Origin: Zhengitettix transpicula
Taxonomy: Eukaryota > Arthropoda > Insecta > Orthoptera > Tetrigidae
DNA: 64,000 nt
Direction: 5' to 3'
Assembly: GCA_037074705.1 (NCBI GenBank)
Contig: CM073594.1
Location: 78,989,009-79,053,008, forward strand
Of the stretch, positions 45,205 to 55,354 are shown in pieces; positions within the stretch are counted from its first letter, which is position 1; each line of letters begins with the position of its first letter. The notes beneath the pieces were generated by a model, which was given only the letters and a program-made list of their open reading frames with translations, was not told the DNA's origin and did no database searches. The translations under genes and the position numbers were made by a program.

Positions 45205-45800
45205 ATTTTCCCGATTAAGGCTGACATCTCATTATACACTTAACGTCTGAGGTGTCTTCCGGGAAGCTTCTGCCCAGGATAGTATCCGCATCACCGAGCC
45301 CAGGGGCATCAAACTGAATAAAGTGTTCTAATCTCACGTACGTGGGTATCAGTCGCATTGCTTCCAGTAGCCACGTTTGGAGATGTATGCGAGAGCAGTA
45401 TCGACCAGTTGCTATTCTCAGTTGAGAAAGGTGTCCCTTTAACAACAGAAATTTACGGAGGACTCTCCAATGGTGGGATAACAGTCGCATGAGCCGCTCA
45501 CTGTAGGTGGCAGACACACGGTGTTAAACTGATTAAATTGCTTCCAACCTCACGTATGTGGGTAGCGGTTTCAGTGCTTTCTGAATTCATGTGTGGGAGA
45601 AAGGTCGAACGGTGACTATTCTCCTACTACTTTGAGCTGAGGCCTCCACGCGGTTGCGGCACGTGGGAAGGTGGATCTCCTGGAGCTCATTCTGAGAAAC
45701 TACCATCTTGTCCTGCCGGGAGGTGGTGGAGACTGACTCAAGGTGGTCGTCCTGTCTGTGGGGTGTGTGACAGGTGCCCAGAACCAACCGCTAGAAAGAT
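45205..45800 (-). other. Unrecognised GC-richer stretch with a possible duplicated coding segment
   Basis: A minus-strand frame (45,517-45,215, 100 codons) contains LEAMRLIPTYVRLEHFIQFD and LSQLRIATGRYCSR. Upstream, in broken frames, 'KALKPLPTYVRLEAI' (about 45,590-45,540) repeats the 'AMRLIPTYVRLEHFI' block, with a shared DNA motif 'cctcacgtatgtgggta' / 'tctcacgtacgtgggta'. This could be a decayed, internally repeated protein-coding exon. I do not recognise the family, and the upstream unit has stops. Confidence 0.3.
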
Positions 45801-46699
45801 GTGTCGAGGGTTGGGGACTTCTCTTAATCGCCTAGTTATTCGATGACGTCACAACCTGGTCATAATTCTCCTGGTAGCAATTCCCTGTTGTTATCAGAGG
45901 CAGATAGCCCTAACTTGAGAGCCATTCTGGGTAACTAGAAAGTGTGAACACGTTTCAAAGGCCTTCGCGCAAGTGCAACTCCATACTGTGGGGCGACTCT
46001 GACCACGTCAATTTTAACGGAACAATGCGCGCGGCCGACCAAATTCGATTTTAGAACAATGTGGTACCTCGGGGTGGTCGAGGTCCGGCCTATCCTCCAG
46101 AGTCCCAAAAGCCCAGATTGGTTGTCCCAAGCCGACGCACGTTGCAGTTTAGTCAGTGAAAAATTATTAATATACTGGCAGTTTATATTTAAATAAATAT
46201 GCATGCGTTTACTTACTTTTCCTTTTATTCTAGGATCATCCACACACACAAATGACGATCACATTCATTTGAAAAAAACTTTATTCGCGACATTAAAAGA
46301 AACAGCAACAAAGATAATACTTGTACTACTAAAAAACTACGCATCCCTGGACAAAAAATTAATCCCCAAGGAGGTTAATTCTTTATTACGCAAAATAAAT
46401 AATAATTAAAAGAATGTGTTATTGCAAATGGCGTGCCTCAGGGGTAACGATTTTTCAGGCACCTATTTCTCTTCTGTCCACCCTGGGTGCAGGACCCAGA
46501 CCGCCGGGATTTAGGCAAATGTGCATCCCCGTTCCCAAACTTTCGTACCTCATTATGAGTACTTTAATATTGTATACACACATCACTCACGAATGGTACA
46601 TTATCTAACTCTTATTATAACCTGGAATATATTGCAGATATAATATTACTTTACGGCCTCGTGGTATACAATGAAATTTGATGAATCTGGGGCAGAATA
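45801..46699. other. No confident gene
   Basis: CpG-containing sequence at 45,940-46,150, then AT-rich. A 68-codon Lys/Leu-rich frame (46,203-46,409) and a 64-codon frame (46,414-46,608) have no known motif. Confidence 0.35.
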
Positions 46700-47205
46700 C
46701 ATATTTGGAATTTTTAACTCAAAATGAAAACAGATAGTCGCCATAATGAAAATATAAATATGGAGGATAATAGTTATTTAAATTTTCTCAAGGAACGTAA
46801 AGTATTTAGTATTTTTTTCATTTCATACGATAGAGAATTGATCCATAAAATTATAATTTTCATTCAATCAAAATATTTCCGCTTAATCTGATTACGAAAA
46901 AAGGTACTATTCCTTTACTTTTGCAGTATCGTCGCGTAGTATAGTCTTTCTCTCTTGTGTGTAGTGACGTCATGGTCTCTTGGAGCGTAGTTATTTAACA
47001 AAAAATGATCACATATTATAATTATAATTCTTTCCACCTTTATGCTAGGGGTTTCTCACCCCCACAGTACCATTTCTCGTGTTTGGAAGAATATGTGTAT
47101 CAATTTTTGTTCCAATCTATGTCCACGCGTTTAAATCTGTAGAGAGATATCGTAAATAAATAAATGAATACATACAAATTAACGTCATTTTTATTATATA
47201 GAAGA
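46700..47205 (-). mobile_element. Non-autonomous Helitron fragment
   Basis: The minus strand begins near TCTTCTATATAATAAAAATG (47,205) and follows the 39.95-40.59 kb element. Plus-strand landmarks are 'ctaggggtttctcaccccca', 'ccacgcg', 'gtgacgtcatggtctcttgg' and 'attctttccacctttatgct'. The hairpin/CTAG 3' end is not visible, so the left limit is approximate. Confidence 0.65.
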
Positions 47206-47213
47206 TAGAATGG

Positions 47214-47218
<5 letters not shown>

Positions 47219-47248
<30 letters not shown>
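47219..47248. repeat. (AT)n microsatellite at LTR-A border
   Basis: Uninterrupted AT dinucleotide run ending exactly at the TGTAATA terminus of LTR-A. Confidence 0.95.
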
Positions 47249-47251
<3 letters not shown>

Positions 47252-48290
47252 AATATACAAATATTTATTTATTTTATACAAATTAAATGGATGAATTTTT
47301 TATTAAATTAATTTAACGAAAGGATGTTAAATGATCGCAAGGTTTAAATCTCAGAAACAATTGATTTATTCTAATTTTATAATAACAAATTTTCTTTTTG
47401 TAATTTATTTCATTAATGTTTTTATTACCATACAAGCTCCTTTACTCTTGTCTCATGGTCATTAATTGGGCCTTTTAAACAAAGAACAATACCTTTTTAG
47501 TACCATCCAAAATTAACAGACAAATTTTATAACATTCAAAACTTGATTAGAATTAAAACAACTAAAATGAAATTGAAACCGAAATCTGACGATCTATCCT
47601 TATTTAACGTTTACATAGCAATAAATTTATAAAGTTTCTCTCTACTTACAGTTTGTACCGGTACCAGGCAATTGTTTGGATTCCATGATACACTTTACAC
47701 TATGTACACGTAACAGACCTTTGTTTCACTGAATTTAATTTTTAAGTCACTTTCCAAAACTTCGGTATCGTCCACCAGACACAATTGTTCCGTAAAATAC
47801 TGCTGACCTTTACTTTAAGTCCCTCTCTCTATCCAGCCAAGATTGTCGCTCTAGTTCTGATTACGAGCAAATCAGAACGTTGTCGACTCCTTCTCCAAAG
47901 TTCCGCACCACTGCCAGACTCAATTTGTATTTGGTTTCACGGTGTTCTGTACTGTTTAACCAATTTTCAACCTTTCTCCTTATATCATTGTTCAGTGGTT
48001 CAACTTTACCCCACTAGTTTTTGTATACAACTTTACTTGACGAACTTCTGTGTGCGACTCTACTTGACGAAATTTTGCGACAGACTTTACTTGATGAAAT
48101 TCTCTGTCCAACTGTCCTTGACGAAATTCTGCGACCGACTGGTGAGCACCGTAGCTTAAACGCTCGCCAACGACAAAGGCCCGCCTGTTTATGTATTCTT
48201 ACCCATTGTTGTGTTTGTGTTCTCGCCGATAACAATTTATTTCAATTGTTTAATTTATTAATTTTTTAATTGCCTTAAATTATCATCACA
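47249..48290 (-). mobile_element. LTR-A copy between AT tracts, with U3 minisatellite
   Basis: Ends: complement of TATTACA at 47,249 and complement of TGTGATGATAATTTAAGGCA at 48,290, with AT repeats on both sides. Landmarks on the plus strand are 'cttgtctcatggtcattaat' (47,447) with 'tgggccttttaaaca', 'cgaaatctgacgatctatcc' (47,580-47,599) and 'taacgtttacatagc'. About 1,042 bp, with no internal retroelement region next to it. Confidence 0.75.
48012..48145 (-). repeat. 31-bp minisatellite in LTR-A U3
   Basis: Four units containing 'ctttacttgacgaa-ttctg', '-gcgactctacttgacgaaa', 'agactttacttgatgaaatt' and 'ctgtccttgacgaaattctg'. They produce the repetitive LLDE-containing frames seen on the plus strand, which are not genes. 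Functionally equivalent in position to the minisatellites at 2.2, 10.3, 28.8 and 57.8 kb. Confidence 0.85.
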
Positions 48291-49324
48291 ATATATATAT
48301 ATACATGCATTTATTAAAAATGTAAAAATAATATATATGTAATTAACATGAAATGTAATCAAAAAATTATTAAAATATCATTAAAACGACCTGTTATAGA
48401 TAGAATCAAGAAAATAAGTCAGTTAAGTTATTAATAAAAATAATATTTTACAGACCAAATCTGTTAAGTAATTAATGTATAAAATGTATCTCTACGATCT
48501 CCTCTGAGCCGCTCCCCTTACGGTCACCCGATGGAGTTAAGTTATGATATCGGTGAAAGTGTAAAATATTTCTGCGCCCATCCAATTTAGAAATTGTAAC
48601 TCAATAACGAGAATACAGTCGACTTCATAGAAATAAAGAGACGCAATGTTTTATAAGTCACTCTGTCAAACATTAAATCCAATAATCACGAATATCAATT
48701 GTAATATTTAATGAACACTAGGGAATTATTAAATGCAGATTATCTGAATTATATTAGAATCCAGTAACTTGTCGTTAGGCATGTACAACATTATAATGTA
48801 TATGAACACTAGTATTATGTATAGGCTGTGGACCGACATACCCTACTTTTAATGCAATGTCTCACCAGTATACCTTTAACAACATTAACAGTTTGTCATT
48901 TACGTCTAATGTACGGAGGAATACAATGTACGCCCCCAGAATTGTTTTTAGTATTTTCCAGAATGCTGGAATAAGCTACTATTTTGGTTTTCGTTCTCAC
49001 TTAATCGTGCTGTTTACTGAGAAAAATTAACTGTTTATTTTAAAAATAGTCAGGTTAATTATTTTGTAGTTAGAGAACATTCGTAACACAATATTTAATT
49101 AGTCGAGTTAAACGAAATTTTTGTGTTAAACACACAAATTAATAAACGGCATAGTGTTATAAAGGTGATAATATGATGATAAAGATGATGTAGAAAACGT
49201 AATAGTTTGATTAGCTGAACAGAAAACGAGACAAGAAGAATTGAGAGAAATCGAAAATACAACGGAAGGAAATAAGTTAAATTAACAAAAAAAATTAAAC
49301 ATATACGTTATAAATACTCAAATC
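48291..49324. other. No recognisable gene
   Basis: AT-rich, mostly without open frames. A short GC-richer segment 'cctctgagccgctccccttac' (two parts, about 48,501-48,521) is unplaced. Confidence 0.4.
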
Positions 49325-49512
49325 TTAACGAGCTTTGCCCAAGTTTATTTTGGGACCAATTAGATAAAATACCCAACGAACACACAAAATGAAATAAGTG
49401 ATAATATAAATACCACAAAGCGTTTCTGTAATCCTTCGTCCTTTCGTTAGGGGATTAAAAAGGCAAGAGCCGTGAGTACGACACAACTGCATAATCCAGG
49501 TGATGAACATGG
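49325..49512 (-). mobile_element. PLE 3' end, left arm of an inverted pair
   Basis: Nearly perfect inverted copy of 51,388-51,575. On the minus strand it reads 'ccatgttcatcacctggatt', 'gcagttgtgtcgtac', 'ctaacgaaaggacgaagg', 'cagaaacgctttgtgg' and 'tatttatattatcac', a variant of the PLE 3' UTR at 24.7 and 61.1 kb. The hammerhead-like CUGANGA box is mutated to CUAACGA. Confidence 0.78.
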
Positions 49513-49745
49513 ATGGGCGATAGACTCGCATCCTTGCGTTCGAATTGGTCCAATGGAGGTTGTGAGCGAACATTGCGGTGCATTGGAGTTCGCTGGAAGA
49601 ACGCCTAGATTGTGCTGTCTCAGTGGCAAAGCGGAATTGCCATTTTTTCCTCCGCCACCTGAGCCATTGCATTCATTTCTTCGTGGCGAAACACCAGAAT
49701 CACATTTCCTATCGAATACTCAAAGATACAACAAATGACTTCATT
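49495..49745 (+). pseudogene. Helitron Rep/helicase N-terminal fragment
   Basis: A plus-strand frame reads IGPMEVVSEHCGALEF, then PRLCCLSGKAELPFFPPPPE, LHSFLRGETPESHFLSN and TQRYNNDFIW. This is the Cys-rich block just before the Rep domain of animal Helitron proteins ('CxxCGA-xF', then 'CC-xGKVxLPP-xxPPxxL--LL', then 'F--NIR-YN--F'). The intact protein would nick and unwind DNA for rolling-circle transposition. One Cys of the usual pair is replaced (VSEHCGA). About 80 residues remain, ending in stops after about 49,735. It adjoins the Helitron non-coding arrays at 49,970-51,361, but the Rep and helicase domains are gone. Confidence 0.82.
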
Positions 49746-49964
49746 TGGAGCAGACATTATCTAAAAACGCGGATTGAATCCGACAAAACGAAAAATGTCG
49801 TATATCATAAGGTTCTTCAATGAATGGAAACTACCAGAGTGCTGCGAAGTGAATTACACTTTTAATGTAATTATAATACTTTTAATTACCTTTTTTTTGT
49901 ACATTTATTGAGCTTCATTCTTTTAGGGTATATTAACACAACATTTATTGATTCTGAGGCGGTA

Positions 49965-49990
49965 CAAAGTTCGCCGGGTAAGCTAGTATA
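49965..49990 (+). mobile_element. Decayed Helitron 3' terminus
   Basis: 'aagttcgccgggtaag' + CTAG (49,982-49,985) + T, a shortened form of the hairpin/CTAG end. It probably closes the element whose helicase fragment lies at 49.5 kb, and is followed by a (TA)n run. Confidence 0.6.
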
Positions 49991-49995
49991 TATAT

Positions 49996-51361
49996 ATATA
50001 CACTGTCTGTGTGTGCCCTATGAGCTCCATTCATCCGATTGCGAAGAAACTTTGGTGAGTTGTGCGCACCCCCGGAAAGGTTTCACCTTTCGAAGCGTTA
50101 AACAACTCCCAATGGATGGACGAGGGTGAAATTTTAAAACATGCTACAACGGCCGATATTATCGTTACTTACTTGTTGGAGTCTATGTGATGAATACTTT
50201 CTATCCAGAAGTATTTAATGTATAATTCAACCCCTTATAAGCGGGGTGGAGGGGCGTTACATAAAAAAACATCAAATCCATTGTTATAGATGTCAAAAAA
50301 TTTAATTCTGACATTAACTACGACAGTTAAGTTGTAGTTTAGTCCCTAGGTGTGGGGGTGGGGGAGGATGAGGGTGAAATGTCGTTACATAAAAGTAATG
50401 AATTGAGAACAGAGACTGGTGTTGAAATTAGGAGTTATGGAAGTCGCTGAGTTTATTTCGGATATTTACCATACTGATTAATGAGTAGCTCAGCCGCTAG
50501 GGGCCAGTGTGGAAGGGGTCAAATAAATAACGTTTACAATCTGCAATGTGTAGACCAATTTCAACCAAACTTTATACACATGTTACTTACGATCCAAGAA
50601 CAAACCCTGAGGGCTTAAGTCAAACCAACCGCCTCAAGTATGAGCGGGTGGAGGGGGAAGAATTTAAAAACATCCCTAAACGACTATTATCAGCGTCGAA
50701 TAAAACATTGTCGGAGTCGCTTAATTTGATAGTGTCATTCTAAAATTTCTGAGTGTCTAATTTCAACTCCAAAAGGCAAGGAAGGTAAGTACCCTTATGA
50801 TACGAGTGGTGATGAAAGGGGTTCACATAATAACTAATGAAAAAAAGACCGATATTAGTGTTGATTCCGGTGTTATAGAACTCCCTGATTTTAATTCTTG
50901 CAATAACCATGGTAGTTAATGAAAGTTTGTGTTTCTCCTCGTGGAGGTGGACGTGGTTGACAAATGGTTACCCGAAGTAATGGTAACCCTCTTACGTTAG
51001 CGGGTAAGTATTTGATTTTCTTAGGGTACCAGTTATATTTTGTTCTCAATTTAGTTAAAGGTTGTGTTTCTTTACTCCTTTAAGATACCTCGAATGTATT
51101 TAGACTTTATTAAGTTACCGAGTACTTTTTACTGTTTTAATTCGTCGTTATTTTGAGAAACTTTTATTTTCAGTAGGAGGAGAATTTCTGAATTCCTTCA
51201 GTCATCAAAATTTATTTGAAGTTAGATGCCTAGTAAATGCTCCAGACACTGGCGCTACTGGTGCTGGTTATAGGAACTCTTTACAAAGAAGTTAGTGTGA
51301 AATTAATTCCTTCTCCGGGCTAATTTCAATAAATTCCCGGGAAACGCCGGGCACTCGGTTG
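49996..51361 (+). mobile_element. Helitron with diverged array units
   Basis: Leader 'actgtctgtgtgtgccctat', then units with 'gggtgaaattttaaaacatg' (50,126), 'acggccgatatt', 'gttacataaaa-taa' and 'ggagttatggaagtcgctga' (50,442) and 'gttatagaactccctga' (50,871). The 3' end is 'aattccttctccgggctaat' followed by the hairpin CCCGGGAAACGCCGGGCAC at 51,336-51,354. No protein-coding part. Confidence 0.65.
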
Positions 51362-51387
51362 TATTTTAATATACGATGACCTTCTTC

Positions 51388-51575
51388 CATGTTCATCACC
51401 TGGATTATGCAGTTGTGTCGTACTCACGGCTCTTGCCTTTTTAATCCCCTAACGAAAGGACGAAGGATTACAGAAACGCTTTGTGGTATTTATATTATCA
51501 CTTATTTAATTTTGTGTGTTCGTTGGGTATTTTATCTATTTGGTCCCAAAATACACTTGGGTAAAGCTCGTTAAG
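51388..51575 (+). mobile_element. PLE 3' end, right arm of an inverted pair
   Basis: Same sequence as 49,325-49,512 in the opposite orientation, differing at a handful of bases over about 188 bp. The pair brackets about 1.9 kb of Helitron sequence. The 61-codon frame across it is UTR, not a gene. Confidence 0.78.
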
Positions 51576-51659
51576 ATTTGAGTATATACTATATACTATA
51601 TACTAGAATCGTATTGAAACGATACTCGATTCAAATTAATACTTGAATCATTTATTCTT

Positions 51660-52215
51660 GCATTGGAAGCCCTGCGAAGGCTATTCTCCCGCAGGCAGTA
51701 CCTGCGAGGGATGTTCTCACGCAGGCAGAACCTTTTAGGAGAGATACGAAGGGGCTACCTTTGGGTATGCCTTTTCCTCTCCGTTTTTGAACTAAGGTTC
51801 CCACAAGCCAAAGCACCTCGGTCTGTTTTGAAAGGTGTATGTTCCGGGGTCTCAGACCTTCGGCAAACGGTAAGAGTTGTCCGTTATTCCCATTGGAATA
51901 GTCGACCAGCTGCCTCCTAAACTGGTCGAGGCACGGAGATGGGAATGCTGCGACCCCACAGCAAACTCCTCTCCCGCTATCGGAAGGGCGTGGGACATGT
52001 ACACAATGCCAGACCTACCTGATGCAGGTTTTTCTAGGGTTTGTCCTGCATTTCTTTTAGGCGAATGCCGGGTAGGATCCTTAAACCATAGCCCGGGGGC
52101 ACTAGTTACCCTTGGATACCTTCCTTCACCCTTCCGCATTCCCCCTTTAAAATCCCTTTCCCATGCTATAAGAGGGGAGTTGCCACTATGTGGATTATCC
52201 TATACATAGCCTGTC
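51660..52215 (-). repeat. R1 repeat, near-complete copy
   Basis: Minus-strand R1 with both terminal hairpins, degraded: GCCTGCGTGAGAACATCCC and CCTGCGGGAGAATAGCCTTC blocks. The body continues through 'aggttcccacaagccaaagc', 'gaggcacggagatggg', 'gacctacctgatgcagg' and 'aagaggggagttgcc'. It lies directly left of the 1,945-bp duplication. Confidence 0.86.
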
Positions 52216-52245
52216 TACACCCAAAAATAAAATTCTTCTTGCGCG

Positions 52246-52935
52246 TCGAAGATTATCACGTTGTTGATCTGTGGCATCAGCTCGACGATTTCTCATTGCC
52301 AACTGAGCCGTATGACGTGCTGCCTCTCTTTGTTCTTGTCTTTGTGAAGCACCAAGTCGGACCATACTAACGCGGTGATTCCTTGTTCATCTGTAGTGCA
52401 TTGATTTGCAATATTGCGAAGTCTGATTGCATTACGGCTTCGTTGTAAACGATTAGATCTTCTGAGAGCGACGGCTTTCCAGGTGAATCGGCAAGCTCCA
52501 CCATCGTCATCGACGGAGCTTGCCGTCGAAACATTGTTATTCAACAAACAATTGACCCGGGTTGAGACCCGAGAATTTTATCTAGATTAGATCTTCTGGC
52601 TCGCGGCAGTGTAAATAATACTGAGCAACATAACCTTTCACAATATGCACTCCATCAACGTCAATCTAACTGAAATAAAAGAGCCGCCCATCTGCACCAG
52701 CTGTCAAAAGATAATGCACACAACGCCATCTACTGGCATTACCGGAACCAGCATACAACACCATTGGAGAATTTTGTTTATAATTTTTATTTTCGTGATT
52801 TTTTTAGATGTTTTAATAGATATTCTGCTATGCGGGACGGAGACAAATCCAACAAATAAAAAATCATCAAAATCTGTTCAGCCGTTCCCGAATTATAAAT
52901 GGTGTAACTAACCCGACTTTGATATATATATATAT
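52246..52935 (-). mobile_element. Helitron 5' end with N-terminal coding fragment (unit 1)
   Basis: The minus strand starts near 52,935 with 'AAAGTCGGGTTAGTTACACC' and 'ttcgggaacggctgaacaga', the typical leader of an animal Helitron. A frame after 52,547 reads RRSNRLQRSRNAIRLRNIAN, and after a frameshift 'LGASQRQEQREAARHTAQLA' then MRNRRADATDQQRDN. These are the Arg/Gln-rich repeats that begin Helitron proteins. The fragment is truncated at the duplication boundary, so Rep and helicase are absent. An (AT) run borders the 5' end at 52,922-52,936. Confidence 0.75.
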
Positions 52936-53253
52936 ATGGATAAATAATACGTTGTATTTTAATTTTGAAGATTATAATAGAATTATCTAATTTTTAAACA
53001 AAAATGCTACACAAATTTAGCAGTCGAATATACTAACTTCACATTGTTCTCAAATAGGCAACGTGAAATTTTGCCTGATTTCAGAACCGCATTATAGTTG
53101 TGAAATTTATTAAATCTTCAAAGTAATAAAGAAAAAAAGCTTAGGGATTTTCGGAATATAGCACCCTGTTAGGGGTGGCAAACCAGGTGAACAGGGAATG
53201 GTGCTATAAAAGTGAAAGTACATTTAATTAGGTTTGAGAATATTTACATATAT

Positions 53254-53407
53254 TGCTTGTCGACTTGATGTGTAATGATTAGCGTCATTGTATTACATCA
53301 TACTGGGTTTTAAATCTGGTACGGGCATTGATGTTTGTATTTGTCTATCTCGCATTCATCTTCGTCATCAGACTAGTAGCAGAACTTCCGCTAATTCGTC
53401 CCACTAA
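53254..53407 (+). repeat. L repeat (left flank of mariner, unit 1)
   Basis: 'tgcttgtcgacttgatgtgt' ... 'actgggttttaaatctggta' ... 'cttcgtcatcagactagtag' ... 'cccactaata'. A diverged copy, L', is at 56,583-56,745 on the other side of the mariner; an identical copy is at 55,199-55,352. Confidence 0.88.
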
Positions 53408-53409
53408 TA

Positions 53410-54190
53410 GGGTGGCCTGAAAAATTTCCGACCTCAAAGTGAAGATGGCAGCACTAGTAAATAAAAACTAGTGAATTTCGTTGTTCATCTCTTGACAGTT
53501 ACTCACCAAAGTTGGAAGCGCAGTTGTTATGTAACAGTCGTTTGAGTGAGTTGATGTAAGTGTTTTTGGTGAAAATGGAGAAAATGGAGTATCGAGCTGT
53601 TATTAAATATTTGTTTTTGAAAGGCAATACGCCTACACAAATCAAAGATGAGTTGGATTCTGTGTATGGGGACACTGCACCATCATTTACCACAGTGAAA
53701 TTTTGGGCAGCTGAACTTAAACGTGGCCGTAAGAGCTTGGGAGACAATAAACATTGGGGACGTCCAAAAACTGCAACTACCGACGAAAACATCGCCAAAG
53801 TTCACCAAATGGTGCTACACGATCGCCGAATTAAAGTGAGAGAGATAGCAGAGGCCATGAGAACGTGTTTGTCACATATTAAATCAACATTTAGGCATGA
53901 GAAAGCTGTCTGCGCGTTGGGTACCGCGTTTTCTCACGTTAGACCAAAAACGTGTTGGAATGGACATTTCCAACGCTCTGTTGACGAAGTTTAGGCGCAA
54001 TAAATCCAAGTTTTGGCGCCGATAAATTACTGTAGATGAAACTTGGATACATCATTATACGCCCGAAACAAAAATACATTCCAAACAGTGGACTTCAAAG
54101 GGGGAACCGGCTCCAAAAAAAAGTTTTTTCGGCTGGGAAAGTGATAGCGACTGTTTTTTGGGATAGTCATTGAGTCATTTTAATCGATTA
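53410..54190 (+). mobile_element. Family-2 mariner, 5' 60% (unit 1), truncated by duplication junction
   Basis: 5' TIR GGGTGGCCTGAAAAATTTCC after TA. The transposase frame (53,575-53,994) reads MEYRAVIKYLFLKGNTPTQI, FTTVKFWAAELKRGRKSL and TTDENIAKVHQMVLHDRRIK. It then goes out of frame at the shared deletion at about 53,858. The first catalytic block (VDETWIHHYTPETK) is legible in the shifted frame at about 54,030. The element stops abruptly at 54,190. Confidence 0.9.
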
Positions 54191-54880
54191 TCGAAGATTA
54201 TCACGTTGTTGATCTGTGGCATCAGCTCGACGATTTCTCATTGCCAACTGAGCCGTATGACGTGCTGCCTCTCTTTGTTCTTGTCTTTGTGAAGCACCAA
54301 GTCGGACCATACTAACGCGGTGATTCCTTGTTCATCTGTAGTGCATTGATTTGCAATATTGCGAAGTCTGATTGCATTACGGCTTCGTTGTAAACGATTA
54401 GATCTTCTGAGAGCGACGGCTTTCCAGGTGAATCGGCAAGCTCCACCATCGTCATCGACGGAGCTTGCCGTCGAAACATTGTTATTCAACAAACAATTGA
54501 CCCGGGTTGAGACCCGAGAATTTTATCTAGATTAGATCTTCTGGCTCGCGGCAGTGTAAATAATACTGAGCAACATAACCTTTCACAATATGCACTCCAT
54601 CAACGTCAATCTAACTGAAATAAAAGAGCCGCCCATCTGCACCAGCTGTCAAAAGATAATGCACACAACGCCATCTACTGGCATTACCGGAACCAGCATA
54701 CAACACCATTGGAGAATTTTGTTTATAATTTTTATTTTCGTGATTTTTTTAGATGTTTTAATAGATATTCTGCTATGCGGGACGGAGACAAATCCAACAA
54801 ATAAAAAATCATCAAAATCTGTTCAGCCGTTCCCGAATTATAAATGGTGTAACTAACCCGACTTTGATATATATATATAT
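54191..54880 (-). mobile_element. Helitron 5' end with N-terminal coding fragment (unit 2)
   Basis: Identical copy of 52,246-52,935, here truncated exactly at the junction with the mariner of unit 1. Confidence 0.75.
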
Positions 54881-55198
54881 ATGGATAAATAATACGTTGT
54901 ATTTTAATTTTGAAGATTATAATAGAATTATCTAATTTTTAAACAAAAATGCTACACAAATTTAGCAGTCGAATATACTAACTTCACATTGTTCTCAAAT
55001 AGGCAACGTGAAATTTTGCCTGATTTCAGAACCGCATTATAGTTGTGAAATTTATTAAATCTTCAAAGTAATAAAGAAAAAAAGCTTAGGGATTTTCGGA
55101 ATATAGCACCCTGTTAGGGGTGGCAAACCAGGTGAACAGGGAATGGTGCTATAAAAGTGAAAGTACATTTAATTAGGTTTGAGAATATTTACATATAT

Positions 55199-55352
55199 TG
55201 CTTGTCGACTTGATGTGTAATGATTAGCGTCATTGTATTACATCATACTGGGTTTTAAATCTGGTACGGGCATTGATGTTTGTATTTGTCTATCTCGCAT
55301 TCATCTTCGTCATCAGACTAGTAGCAGAACTTCCGCTAATTCGTCCCACTAA
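55199..55352 (+). repeat. L repeat (left flank of mariner, unit 2)
   Basis: Identical to 53,254-53,407. Confidence 0.88.
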
Positions 55353-55354
55353 TA

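Larger units (their letters stand above)
52246..54190. repeat. Tandem duplication, unit 1 (1,945 bp)
   Basis: Repeated at 54,191-56,136 with an offset of exactly 1,945 bp; all open frames in the two units are residue-for-residue identical. The unit holds a Helitron 5' end on the minus strand, the L repeat, and the 5' half of a family-2 mariner, cut off mid-transposase. The junction at 54,190/54,191 joins 'aatcgattatc' to 'gaagattatcacg', with about 2 bp of microhomology (TC). The last ~110 bp of the unit differ from unit 2 (six substitutions and a 1-bp length change at about 54,076-54,155). Confidence 0.93.

Noticed and set aside
47785..48269. Open frames of 73-124 codons with repeated LLDE peptides
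   Set aside because: Produced by the 31-bp U3 minisatellite of LTR-A; frames on both strands are equally open.
49325..51575. Homologous 61- and 115-codon frames as a conserved gene pair
   Set aside because: The similarity is at DNA level and comes from the inverted PLE 3' UTRs; the peptide is not a known domain.
52293..54856. Identical 84- and 88-codon frames as conserved genes
   Set aside because: Identity results from the tandem duplication. The first is Helitron coding remnant in a broken frame; the second runs antisense through Helitron leader.
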